64,000 bases of DNA from Anthonomus grandis grandis (taxonomy: Eukaryota; Arthropoda; Insecta; Coleoptera; Curculionidae), in the NCBI RefSeq assembly GCF_022605725.1, contig NC_065551.1:23560001-23624000 (forward strand), given 5' to 3'. A model generated the notes under the pieces. That model saw only the letters and a program-made list of their open reading frames with translations. It did not search any database and was not told the DNA's origin. Below, piece by piece: positions 35,201 to 46,589 of the stretch. The stretch's first letter is position 1, and each line of letters opens with the position of its first letter. The position numbers were made by a program, and so were the translations under genes.

Positions 35201-35640
35201 TAAACGGTTTTTGTTTTTGTCAATAAAAGCGCAAACCTTTCTGTTTTTTTTGAGTAGCATTTATAGGCGAATTATTTATTATAATGAGGGTTAAATTATC
35301 CGAATTTTTTAAGAAAATAAACTTAAAATTTGTTGATGTCGAAAGTTTACTAACAGACTTTGGAAGTTACAAAGGCTTTTATAGCTATTAAAAGTTTTAA
35401 TTTTAAAGAAATACCTTTAACATATCTTTTCAATAATATTTCTCTTTTTTGGGGAAAATGTAACGAGTAAATGTAATTTTAGACCTCGTAACAATTTGTT
35501 TCAGATTAATAGATGTTTTTACCTAATGAGTCTATTATAGATGCGTTAAAAGGAGATATTTAATATATGTACTCCACTTCTACCCTGAAAAGAATAAATG
35601 TCCTAAAAATTGCAAGAAAATAGAAAAAAAAATATTTTTT

Positions 35641-36779
35641 TAATATTCAACAATTTTATTCAGCTAAATTTTTTGCACACATCAAAAATAAAACGAAAAC
35701 AATTAAAAATTATAAAATATTATTAATAATCACTTGTAATCACTTCCACATAGGTTAAATGATAAATTACAATAATTATTTAGATAAAACCCCACTGGAA
35801 AAATGCTGAGAATAAATGAAAAAAATAATAAAATTAATGGTCCTTAGTTGAAGTAAAAATCTATTTAGTTCAGCTATTGCTGCTTCTACATTAGAAGTCA
35901 AGGTACCAAGATATTCGCTTCCTGACTCTCACGAGATGTGTTGAAAGGTTCCTCATTAAAAATCACTGAAGAGTTACTGATCTCAGATAGTTATCATAAA
36001 CTGAATAATCTCCTCAGTTAAGCGCTTTTATATAAAAACGTTTTTACAACGGTTGTAAAGTCTGTATTGGCTACTATGCGCAGCAAGACTTACGTAACTT
36101 CCGTTCAGTCATATGGGTGGGGCTTCTGCGCGCATGGTTAGTTATAACGAACGGGTTTACCTTATATTGTAATTCGCGTTTTGATTATGATTTCGCGGTT
36201 TTTACTTCGTACTACTAGATCAGCGATTCAACAATGCGTTGTTCTGTGTTCAGTCCTTTCTCGTAAAACCTCACTCGCCCATCCCTAACTGACTACCTAC
36301 CCGGATATTTACAATGATCAGCAGGTCAACTGACGATGAGAAAAAAAAGAATATAAACATAAGAATATAAAGTAAGACCAAGTCGCCGGAATCAGAATAT
36401 CTTGGACTTCATGAAGCTGTGTTGTCAAATATTGACAAGAAGAGACTTAGCCAAAAAGGTAAAATAAGAGATTTTGATTAATCTACTCCTATCATCAATT
36501 TGTTCAGGTGTGTACGTCTTTTAGATGAGCGTTATGGTTCAAAATTATTATACCATACTGAACTTGATGTACTTTGATTAATATGAGAAGCGTTTCGGAA
36601 TTTTCATGAAAGATGATGAACGACATACTTGAATAAACGCATATCAAATTGACAAATATATTTGCTAAAAATTTTGCTAAAAAAATATGGAAAAATTTAA
36701 CAGTAAAAAAAAAAATAAAATAACTACAATTAAAAAACTTGGAAGAAACAAGAATTGGTGGTTTTGTAGTCAGGTTATT
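35641..36779. other. Spacer between duplication copies, with promoter-like block
   Basis: Not shared between copies. 36020-36310 is GC-richer than its surroundings and contains a TATA-like ttatataaaa (36028-36037) and two TCAGT initiator-like sites (near 36093 and 36248). It leads into the short broken frame at 36314-36481. The whole may be the 5' part of an unrecognised element, possibly an LTR. Confidence 0.35.
36314..36481 (+). pseudogene. Short broken frame, unknown
   Basis: ATG at 36314 opens MISRSTDDEKKKNINIRI, a TAA, then in the same frame SKTKSPESEYLGLHEAVLSN and IDKKRLSQKGKIRDFD to a stop at 36481. The second half has the look of real coding sequence (few rare codons, mixed composition). 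One in-frame stop interrupts the 56 codons. No family recognised; it could be a transposon-encoded protein start. Confidence 0.25.
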
Positions 36780-37269
36780 TGTTCATAACATCATTTAAAT
36801 ATTGATTCTGTGATATCTGAATTTCTATCTAATTAAATTGTTTTCTAACCTTTTTTTCACGTTACGTAACAAAGAAAATCCATATAAAACTAACTGTAAG
36901 AAAACGTAAACTTTTCAACTTTACAATTCACCTTTCTGTAAATTTTATGAGTATTCGCCTTTCAGCTGCTTAAATTGAATTCACCTACCTGCCATCTTTT
37001 TACTTAACTTGACACTTTGAAATAATATTTTCTTTTCCAAGAAAAATGTGACGAGAAAATTAAATTTCAGGTCATATACGACGTAGACGTTTTTGGGTTA
37101 ACATTCCAATGGTTCTTTATATTAGGAGTTATAATACACGTGGAAAAAAGAAAACTCCTTTCATAAACCTGACTTTTGGTTTTAGATATGAAACAACTTG
37201 TGGTAGAATACTCAAAATAGACAAACACAAAATATGAAATTAAGTTTTGATGTACCTATAAATATCATT

Positions 37270-37475
37270 AAAGTATTGCAGGGTACAGGCATATGCAGAT
37301 GACACTGAGATTTATTTTAGTTTTAATGTTGAAAACAAACCTTTGGCTGTGGATTTGATTAATTAGCATTTACATTTACTGAGCAAATTAGCGGCAAGCG
37401 TTAGAGTTAAATTCATTATAATTATATTTAATGTTATTTAGAAATAAACATATAAAGAATACTCTAAAAGAAAAT
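37270..37475 (+). pseudogene. LINE reverse transcriptase scrap with intact YADD
   Basis: Plus strand reads VQAYADDTEIYFSFNVENKP, then LAVDLIN, a stop, and HLHLLSKLAASV. The catalytic YADD (near 37290) is intact. The piece is found only in copy B of the duplication, so it was inserted there. Jockey/CR1-like by motif; only about 50 codons are legible. The rest to about 37600 may be its 3' tail. Confidence 0.75.
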
Positions 37476-38660
37476 ATTGACACAACACAAAACTACAGTG
37501 AATCTTAGTGTCCTATAGATTCTCTATAATTTTCGACATATTTTAAGTTTCTATTAACTTAAATTGTTGTAGTGTTGTATACAGCTTTTTCATTGATTTT
37601 CTTATTTATATAATTTTTTTTTATACTAGAGAATTAAAGGTAGAGTAAAAGTTAATGAAGCATTCTAGAAATTGCTTGAATTGAACAGAAAATGACATAG
37701 ATCATATTAGCGACGTTGCCGAAATGACATAATTGTGTTTTGGTAGCAAAAGTATGCAAGGAATGTATTATTTGTATTTGACATAACATCCTTCAATAGG
37801 GAGAGCGGCACTGGATATATTTCTTAACTTATCGAACGAATATTAATAAATTTGGATAAATATATTGAATAAAATAGACAAAAGCCTCAAGTAAATCGCA
37901 TTATTGATGGAATACAAATCAAAGATTTTCTTGTAGTTGTAATATTCATTTAAATTAATTTTTTACTAAATATGTAGTTCATTAATAAGAAGTTTATCTA
38001 TTTAGTTGTTTGATACATTTCAAATCTAGAAAAATCAATGATTTACTTTTACCAATAATATTAAATAAATAAGCCGTAAAACTGGTTTATTCAAATCTAT
38101 CCAAAACTTATTTTTGGTTAAATAATCACACACAATAAGTGTGACAATCACACACGTGCAACATTGTTTCTATAAAAATTATTTTATAGGCCGATTGATT
38201 TCTGCTAACCTCTAATATTGTCGACGTTGCATAATTGACAATTTTGCGTTTTCAGTTTCAGTCCTCATGTATTTTATGAATTTTGGGACGCTTAGGAATA
38301 ACAGGGGCTAAATAATGGATTATAATGTTTATTCTTGTCTAAAGTTTGTCTCAGAAAACAAACACTTTAGGATCATTTAGACCAAATTTGAAAAATGTAA
38401 TGGGATACAAATTTAAATAATAGATAAGAAAACGAAATATACCCAATTTTTTGTGTATGTAGTATATCCATCTCAGACCAAATTATAATCGAAAATCAAA
38501 TAAAACGCCAATGATAGCAATAAAATGCTAATTCTTATCTAAAAAGCGACAAAAAAATTAATTTATTGTCTTCTTCAACCTTATCTATTTCAGAACCCAA
38601 TTATCATCAAAACTACAGATAACCACAGATATAACTCCAGAACAACTATATCAGAAAAGT

Positions 38661-38945
38661 CCTGCAGCGATTTTTTCAAAAATGAAAATTGGCCGAGTTA
38701 TAAACTGTCAAAGTTGCAAAATCGTGCGGCCTAGAAGTCTTTGGAGAGTGAAAATAAATTTTCATAGTAAAAAAAGATTGTTGCCTAACTTAACTGATAC
38801 TGAGTTGAAAAAACAGGCAGATTGTTGCGCAATATTGCCTGCCAAGATTCGTGTGCTTGTAGAGCCAATAACTCAGTACGCACAATTTTACTTAACTTTG
38901 ACAGTTCCTAGATCGGCCAATTTAGATTTTTGAAAAAAATGCAGA
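38661..38945. mobile_element. MITE with 55-bp inverted ends
   Basis: Ends at 38661-38716 and 38894-38945 are inverted copies: ctgca, then tttttcaaaaat, aaattggccgag/ta, and aactgtcaaagtt. The 83-codon frame at 38682-38933 runs from one arm into the other and is therefore produced by the element's structure, not a gene. Similar sequence is missing at the same place in copy A. A further caccgtgta end-like motif near 39011 suggests that the inserted unit may extend to about 39017. Confidence 0.7.
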
Positions 38946-40725
38946 AAGACTTTTCGTCTTTAAATCAACCTGAACATACGTGATTTTGCTATGCTCCATC
39001 GATTTTGAGACACCGTGTACAAAAAATCCAACATTTTACTGTAATTAAAAAAAAAGTCTTAATTGCTGACGCTGAACAAAATTGTTGAACAGTTTTACTT
39101 TATATTAAAGTTAATAAGGTAATGAGCATATATTTACTTAATAAAAATAAACCTGCAAATGTACGTTTCTAATCTCTTTTAAAAAATATGCTGCATTGCA
39201 AAAGAATTTCACGCTGAACAGCGAAGAAAAAGCAATTTTTTTCAAAAGCACCCTCGACCTCTTAAATGAGTCGGAGATAAAAGATAAAAATCATGTTTGC
39301 GCTTGAGCTTTTAAATATTAAAATTCCCGTAATAAGAGTCTGGCTCATACCAACTCTAAAAATTTGGCTCAAGCTTTTGTTCTTTAACTCTTTGTCGTTT
39401 CTAGACATTTCATAAGTCAAAGTGATTACCCAACCCAACCCAACATAAGTTTCGAAAACTTAGCACTAACTTCCTTAAGCCATCTTGATGCGGTAGTTCA
39501 CAACTGGTTAACTAAGTATATATTTTACTATGTGAAATTCTTTTATTGTTTAGAGGAAAACAATGTGCTGCCGTACAACAGGTTAAAATAATAAACTAAA
39601 AATCGATATTCCCAAATGTTGTGCCAGATTTCATGGCCCTAAATAGAATCCTTTGCCCTATAAAATCATAAAATGGAAATAAATTTTTAAACAAAGGAGA
39701 CAAAAGCAGTGGCACATTATTTAAAGTTTCTCCAGAAATACTACAATTTACTAGAAGGTTAAGAATAATAGCTCCGGATGGCTAAACTGAGAATGGAGCC
39801 TTTTGTTTTGTAGATAAAAAAGAAAAAAGTGTTATGTGTCTTAAAATTTATGGGCAATGGTTAATGAGCGATAAATTTTACTTGGCTTAATAGTTTGAAA
39901 TATAAACTATAATTCTATAAATAGAAAAGGTTAATAGTAATTTATTTTCTTTGAGGCGCCATTTGGGCCCGAACTTAATTTAAATTATTTAGTTGGAATT
40001 TCCTTCTAAAGGTTGGATTCATACTTGCTTTGACTGGCAGTATTCTGTTGAAATTGCTGTTCCAGATTATATAAAATGTTTCATTTTTCATGTTTTATCA
40101 AAATAGATACTGAATATGAATTTTTAAACAACATGACTGAAACTCCCCTTTTCAATGGTACACTGAGCAAAGGGAGCTATATTAAGGAGCAAAATATTTA
40201 ACAAGTTAATTAAGATATTTACTAGAGTGTAAAGTGCACCGCTTTTTGTTTTGTACATAAGAGAAAAAACATTTCTGTTTTTTTTATGCTTGCTTTTTGG
40301 GCTGTAACATTTATAGGCGCATTATTTATGATAATGAGGGTTACTACAGGATTTTTATCAATAAGTTTATCAATAGAGTTTGGAAGTTACAAGGGTTTTA
40401 AAATAATATAGTTACCGGAAATTTTTAAGAGAAAGAAATACCTTTCAAAAGCATAAATTGAATTCAGGTACCTGCTATCTTTTCAATAATTTTTACATTT
40501 TTCGAAAAAATGTAACGAGACAATTCAAGATTCGGTCGCCAAATTATACATTCCAGGTTAGTAGATGTTTTTTACATATAGAGTTATAATATATGAGATA
40601 AAAACAGGCATTTAATATATGTATTTCAATCGTACCCTTCCCAATGATTATTTTAAACATTACAAGAAAATAAGAAGAAAATCATTTTTGTAAATTTAGC
40701 GAAGAGATCGGAAACAATTAAAAAA

Positions 40726-41540
40726 CATTTTTTTTTACTAAAATGTATTCATAAAACCGAAATTTCTTTTAAAAACAAATTCAAATTGAATTCTAATTAA
40801 AATCACAGAATTTGTTGTTATTTGCAATCATTTAACATATTTGATGAAATATGGTCGAAATTATATTAATTATATTATATTATTCCTTATTGAACTTAAC
40901 TAGCAAGATGATCGACTGCATATAAAATTTATAAATACATTTAAAACAATCGAAAGTATCATTGTTAAAGAATAAACTAATCCATACTCGGAGAAAAAAG
41001 TGCGGAATAATTAACCAGTGGAAAAAAAACTATTATAAAAAACTTGGGAAAAAGAAACATTTCTATTGCAAGAAAATGTAATTTTTTGTGAATTGAAGAT
41101 AATAATTATTAATACATAATTTAATATATATCTTTTTAGAAAAAATCAAAAAACCTTGCTATTATTAACCCGGGCAATTTTTAGCATAATAGTGATAATT
41201 TTTATTTAAATATAAAATTCATTATACTTGTAGAAAAGGCTCTTGGTAAAATTTAATTTACAAATTAAGTCATAGAATAAAATTGTTTTTCTTTATTTAT
41301 TAAAAATATTGACGCTTTTGATTTACATTTGAAACGTTTTATCAATATTGAATTAAAATGCATACAATGAAATCAGCGGAAATACAAAAAGAAAATTTTC
41401 GATGTATAGACTAATTGTTATTTAAATTTTTAAATAATATGCATACAGGGATTGGCAAGTATATCCTAATAGCTACATAAATATCAATGTCACATGTCAC
41501 CTATCATTTTTCTTTAAAAGAGAGAGAGACATTTTGTAAA
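40726..41540. other. No gene; AT-rich spacer
   Basis: No frame, no recognisable repeat on either strand. A short GA run lies at about 41519-41529. Confidence 0.4.
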
Positions 41541-41995
41541 CAGGATGTTACAAAATTCAACATACATATTTGAGGAATATATTCCTGGCGTTTAACTAGG
41601 ATTTTTTTCCTATAAACAAACCTAAAATTCACCCTTTCTATAACTTTCTATATTTCTTATATTCCTTCCATCGCAAATTAAACAAAAGAAAAAATATTTT
41701 GTTTTTTCTGAAATTCTACAGGCCCTTTGGTTTTTGGACAATTAATTTCTTTCCGACTTATGTTACCTCTAATTCAAAGGGATGAATGAAAACTTATATA
41801 AATAGCATAATAACAGAAAGTAATTAATAAAAGCATATAAATTACTTTCTGTGGTTACTTCTATTAGAGCTAACTGATCTTTAAAGTAATACGTAAAAAG
41901 ATCATTCACAATGCTAAATATTTATAGGAAGGAAAGCTCGATTTTAACCAAGAAATATGTCCCTCAATATTTGTATTAAATTTTGGCATACCCTG
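41541..41995. mobile_element. MITE with central hairpin
   Basis: Ends CAGGATGTTACAAAATTC and, from the right, CAGGGTATGCCAAAATTT, followed on both arms by a caaatattgagg-like block. The right end is flanked by TA; the left is preceded by AA. At the middle, acagaaagtaatt (41813-41825) and aattactttctgt (41840-41852) form a perfect 13-bp stem with a 14-base loop. The termini fit the mariner superfamily. No coding sequence. Confidence 0.65.
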
Positions 41996-43589
41996 TATTT
42001 AATCTAATAAGTCTAAATGATTTAAACTTGAGAAAATTTAGTTTTTCTTTTCTATGCCCTTTACTCTCTTTGTGTTTTTATTACGCATTTTTATTACTTT
42101 CCTCATAAATCTTTTAAAATGAGATTGCTAAGTTCGTATAGTTTTTACCAAAAAGTCTATTTTTAATTTTTCTTTATAAATCATAGGGTAAGAAATATTC
42201 AAAATTGCACACCTCTAAGAGTAATTTAAGTAAAACATACAATAGCGGTTATATCACGCCTTTCACAGTAATATTCTGGACATACGGCAACAGCGCCTAC
42301 ATGCGCAAGCGTACTTGGCGACTCAGATGACTCAAGCAGTCGTTTCTAGTGGGCTGACTAGAAATCGGGAGAACTCGTGAATAAATAAGCTTACGCTGCT
42401 GCCATATCATCCCCAAAGTACTAGGGCACTTGAAATTATAGTAATAATTAATTATTGATTATTAATATTGACTATTAATCACTACTAAACTTATATTAAG
42501 TACATATATTAAATTACTTGTCCCTAGCACTAATAACAGAAAAAAAATTGAAATAATATTAAAATTGATTGCTCTAGTGTTTTATACAACACATTAGGCA
42601 TCTCTTAAAACACACTACAAGTACATAATGAAAATACAATTTAATATGAGAAAATATAAATATTCTTTATGATTTTATTACGGCTCTTTTTTAATTTAAA
42701 AGAAAAACTAGATTTTATATTTAAACTAACAAAATTATGACAGGTGGGAGATAATAAAGCCACTGACAATCACTGTAATTAATCACATTCAAAACATTTT
42801 TCCGTCCTTATATATATTTCTTATTTACATATTTGCATATGTTCGAGGTTACTAAACACAATTATATTAGCCACTTTCCTTCACTAAATAAAAAATAAAG
42901 GTCTTAATTTTGCAGTAGTATCAAACTGCAAAAACGACCTGATATAGTAAGCGTTGCATTATCATCCTATCAATCAAAAAACACATCACATTTTAATCTA
43001 TCGATTATTAATAGTATTAAGCTACTGAGATAAAAATATTGTTTCTATTTAAAAACTGATAAAGGAAACAAGGTTGATATTAAATACAAAGCAACATTTT
43101 TGAAACGAGAGTTTTATTTTTAGATAAACTGAAGCTACAACTACAACTTTTACATAATTCCAAAATTATAATGTTTACTAAAAATCCATAAACCTGGCAA
43201 TAAAACGAGACTAATTGTCTTCCCTATAGAACCTCCTACTTACCATATTTCAAAGTTTTTAGTAAAGCAATTTAAGACCTTAAAATTACCTTACCAGTCA
43301 GCAATTTGTTTCAAAAGCCGATAATTTAATTTTAAGTAAAAATGAAATTCTTGTTTCTTTCAAAGTATCTTCTTTGCTCCCAAGCATTCCTGTACCAGCT
43401 TTGAAATACAAGATTAAACTTTTGAAAGTAACGGTTTCGATAATATATGAGAAATAATTAAATTAATAAAACTTTGAGAATAAATACAGTAATTTGTATT
43501 GTGAACAATATGTGGAAATATGCCTTTCTGGAAAAGTTCTTCGTGTTAACCGTTTTAAGTCAAATGGAAAAAATTAATTCCAATACTTT
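41996..43589. other. No gene; one GC-richer patch
   Basis: Mostly AT-rich. A patch at about 42250-42430 is richer in CG (tacatgcgcaagcgtacttgg) and could be regulatory or an element end. No reading frame or domain found. Confidence 0.35.
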
Positions 43590-44290
43590 TCACGAGCTTG
43601 GTTAAAATATGTCTATGATGTATTTGCAGTATCCAACAAAAGCAAATATAATATTGATAATTTTGTAGAACAACTAAATAACTGTTTTCTATTAATTAAA
43701 TTTACCTTGGAGAGAAGAGGAACGTATAACCAACTGCCATTCTTTTAATCAAAAATAATAATAATCGGTTAGAATTTGATATTTATAGAAAAGATATACT
43801 TCTTTTACATATAACTAGAGGCTCGAACCATTCTTTTCAACATAAAATGAGTAGCATGCACTTCTTGGACCATCATTTCATCTCATTTCCTCTAAGTAGT
43901 AATAGATTTAATAAAGAAAAAGACAGAATTAAAATAATTGCTAGGGTTCAATAGTTATGAATAGGATTATTGATGAACTAATTAAAATAAAGAAGTTTAA
44001 TGTATTTCTTAAAATTAAAGACCATAGAAGTCCGGAATATATGAGATTATTTGTAACGATTGTGATAAGAAGCACATAGGGCAAGCAAGAAGATTAGTGT
44101 AGGATTTAAAGTGCATGTAACTGGCTGAACATGTTTCAAATACTGGTCACTTTGACGAAATACACATAAAATGACTTACGCCAGTTAATCGAAAATTAAA
44201 TGTATATAAAAGGTTAGCAATTGTTAAAAATCAAAAAACCATTCTTAATAAGGATAAAGGTCTAATCCCTTATAGGCAATTATAAGTTAA
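43590..44290 (+). pseudogene. Penelope-like retroelement, RT end and GIY-YIG domain
   Basis: Plus strand, shifted frames. 43595-43690: WLKYVYDVFAVSNKSK and NFVEQLNNCFLLIKFTLE, the Penelope reverse transcriptase block in which the catalytic YVDD has become YVYD. 43765-43890: LEFDIYRKDILLLHIT, SNHSFQHKMSSMHFLDHHFI and SFPLS. 44045-44110: EIICNDCDKKHIGQARR-like residues, the GIY-YIG endonuclease start typical of Penelope-like elements. The 3' rest is degenerate. This domain order is seen in no other retroelement class. Confidence 0.8.
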
Positions 44291-44439
44291 GTTAGTGGTA
44301 TGCTTCATTGGACTTTTCGCTTCATTAGTTACATCATTAGTATTTTAGTTTAGTTTTAATCTTCTCCCGAAAATGCTAATATCGTAACGAAACACATAAA
44401 GAGTTTTGGTTAGTGGTAGAACTGTTTTGTTATTTAAAC

Positions 44440-45130
44440 ATGTTTATTATTTGCTGAGGATTCAAAGATTTATGAAAAGATAACAACCTATTTTCATTGT
44501 TTTGACAAGATAATTTAGATAATATTATTAAGTGATCCAATGATAACAAATATTTATTTTAATGAAAGTGAACGGATAAAGCAATCCTATACTAAAAAAC
44601 TAAAAAAGAGAAGGTTATATTATCCTCATACAAAATTAATAATATCTTATCTAAATATACAAGTGAAGTTGATTCAGGAATAATTTTTGATCCAAAATTG
44701 ACCTTTACAGTACTTGCTAGATGTATATGTAGTAAAGCTTATCAAATGAAATCATAGTTAGGACAAAAGGTTTACAAGCCCTAATTGCTTACGTCAGCTG
44801 TATTTTGCCTGCATCAGAAGGGGGTACTGGAATATGCCTGCGCTATATTTTCTATAGGTATATTTCAAGTTTTACTCCAACTTGTGCAATAAATATTATC
44901 TCCAATCACTTGAAAAATTCACTAAAGATTGATTGATGATATAGTTATTAAACACACGATTTTCTAATTATAATCCTTTTAAATTAATAAATAGAGTTAT
45001 CGATGATTCAACATTCTTATCTTATACAGACATTTTTATTCACAGTTATAATAATTTTTCAATACCAGCAATTTGGGAAAATTCAAATATTTATTAAACG
45101 TTTGGTTTGGTTGTTAAGGATTAAATGTGT
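44440..45130 (+). pseudogene. Jockey/CR1-like LINE, C-terminal half of polymerase
   Basis: Plus strand. 44446: LFAEDSKIYEKITTYFHCFD, the catalytic FADD block with a D-to-E change. 44670: SGIIFDPKLTFT-like (the GVxFDxxLTF block). 44730-44800: SKAYQM and FTSPNCLRQLYFA. 44830-44860: GYWNMPALYF, where the LEYA block should be. 45060-45080: SIPAIWEN-like. The motif order is that of the region from the reverse transcriptase active site to the 3' end of the second open frame. Several stops and shifts. Confidence 0.75.
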
Positions 45131-45249
45131 GCTTTGTACTATAGATATTTAATGTAACCATATGTAATGTAACCTTTCTGTAAAATATAACAAAGAAGTA
45201 AAATCCTAAATAAATTAGGACACCGTAATATTAATTATAACTTTTTAAT
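45131..45249. other. 3' flank of the LINE
   Basis: Short AT-rich stretch, no gene; probably the 3' end of the LINE. Confidence 0.3.
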
Positions 45250-45740
45250 GAGGAAAGCTACAAACACACGTGGTCCAACGATCCGGGTAAAAACGAAAGA
45301 AAAACAACGTCCGACGGCGTCCCGACGCCAACGAGCGCTCGCTAGCGACTAAAACAGCGAATTTTAGACGCGCGCAAACGTACCACGGCCTTTTATTACG
45401 TACTTTTGCCGTTTTTATATTTCTCCTTCGTCTTTGTTTATTTATTTATTTATTTATGATGTCACAACGACCGACGGTTTTTCCTTTCTTGTCTCTGTCT
45501 TTTTTTGGGATGGCAGGAAATTACCGCAGTTGGAATTGTGACGTTGTCGCCTAGTTTAGCATCGCGGGGCTAGACGCGACCGAAATGCCGAGATCTAATT
45601 TAGGTTATTTGGCATTCCGTTTGCGGTTTATAAGTCCGAATTGAAGAAGGGTTGCCGGAGAGCGGGTTCATTTTTTAGGGCAGTTTATGGGAGACCAAAG
45701 CTCCCCTAATAGAGGGCCCCCGAATAAAAAAAGGCACGGG
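45250..45740. promoter_or_regulatory. CpG-dense block in AT-rich DNA
   Basis: 45265-45390 carries many CpG sites (for example ccgacggcgtcccgacgcc and gacgcgcgcaaacg), far more than any other place in the window, and CpG stays frequent to about 45620. A TTTA tetranucleotide run lies at about 45436-45457. There is no transposon motif and no open frame of note. It may be a promoter or enhancer of a gene whose exons lie outside, or a conserved non-coding element. Function is inferred from composition only. Confidence 0.35.
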
Positions 45741-46149
45741 ATTGCGTTTTATTAGGGCATTTACATAATTTAGGAGGTTTAAAGTTTCATTTTTTAGGCA
45801 TATTTATTCACAATAGCTTTCTTTTATTGTAGTAAATATAAAGCATATTATTCTAAAATGCAAATTTTATTTTGGATTTAGATTTAGAAATGTAGATATA
45901 TCCAAAAAAAATTGAGAAAAAGATTTCATTTTTGAATTGCTCGCTAAATTGTTTGTAATAAATCAGAGAGACCTGAATTGGAAGAAGCTTTCAGGTTCAA
46001 TGAGAACATGTAATAGGTAAGTATATAGGTAAGTATAAGTATTAAAGTTTGAAACATGAAATGTGTGTTTTAAGAAAATACTGAGATAATTTTCATAAAA
46101 AATACCTAAACATCTGTTTTTCTCTTTTTTCACCATATTTGCACTAAGG
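45741..46149. other. No gene; AT-rich spacer
   Basis: A short repeat of aggtaagtata occurs at 46016-46036. Nothing else stands out. Confidence 0.35.
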
Positions 46150-46284
46150 AGCACTAAACTATTAAATTTAACATCTTATTTAAAAAAAGTTACTATTTTA
46201 TATGGGACGTTCAAAAATTACGTTTAAATTATTCGAGTTTTTATAAGGCAATAAGTTGCCTAATTTAAATGGAGCACCCTGTAT
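46150..46284 (-). repeat. Mariner-type end, facing the transposase
   Basis: Read on the minus strand from 46284: CAGGGTGCTCCATTTAAATT, then aggcaacttattgccttataaaaac. Its partner on the plus strand starts at 47932. The element termini of both face inward, toward the transposase pseudogene between them, so the bodies extend away from it. Confidence 0.6.
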
Positions 46285-46589
46285 TTTATATCACCAATAA
46301 ATGTGACAATGAATTCTGCTCCGAATTTAATAAGGTCTTCCTATACGTAATATTATACTAGCAATATTTAAAATTCGGCTTTTTTTAAACTCAAAACATA
46401 ATATTTCATAGTAGGCGATAACAAGTTGATGTATCTATTATTTTATTCTTTTATTATTTTCTTGTATGTAAAAAGTAACTAATTTATAGCGTGGTGACCA
46501 AATTTAAATTTAAATAGTTATGGTTTTTGAGGCACAATGATTAACCTTAAATGCTAAGTTTAAATTATTAAACACCCTATTATAATTAT
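46285..46589. other. Spacer between the element end and transposase remains
   Basis: No gene. An end-like acaccctatta near 46570 could be the true end of the mariner carrying the 46590-47690 transposase, but it is unproven. Confidence 0.3.

Larger units (their letters stand above)
29205..35640. repeat. Large direct duplication, copy A
   Basis: Aligns in order and orientation with 36780-40725. Shared landmarks include cctttcagctgcttaaattgaatt (29380 / 36960), gacactttgaaataatatttt (29430 / 37010), gaattaaaggta (32592 / 37629), taaagtttgtctcagaaaa (33460 / 38340), tcgacctcttaaatgagtc (34019 / 39253), gtttactagaaggttaa-like (34525 / 39745) and tttataggcg.attattta (35260 / 40310). Identity looks like roughly three quarters. 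Copy A is longer because of the mariner at 29756-32586. No open frame is preserved between copies, so it is non-coding duplicated DNA or a large old element. Confidence 0.85.
36780..40725. repeat. Large direct duplication, copy B
   Basis: Counterpart of copy A (29205-35640). Specific to B: a LINE piece at about 37270-37600, a MITE with flanking sequence at about 38655-39020, and a short cccaa triplication near 39430. Specific to A: the 2.83-kb mariner and about 85 bp near 34165-34245. These private insertions date the duplication as older than all of them. Confidence 0.85.

Noticed and set aside
39429..39446. cccaa repeats as a telomere-like sequence
   Set aside because: Only three units, and the insect telomere repeat is TTAGG; simple local slippage.
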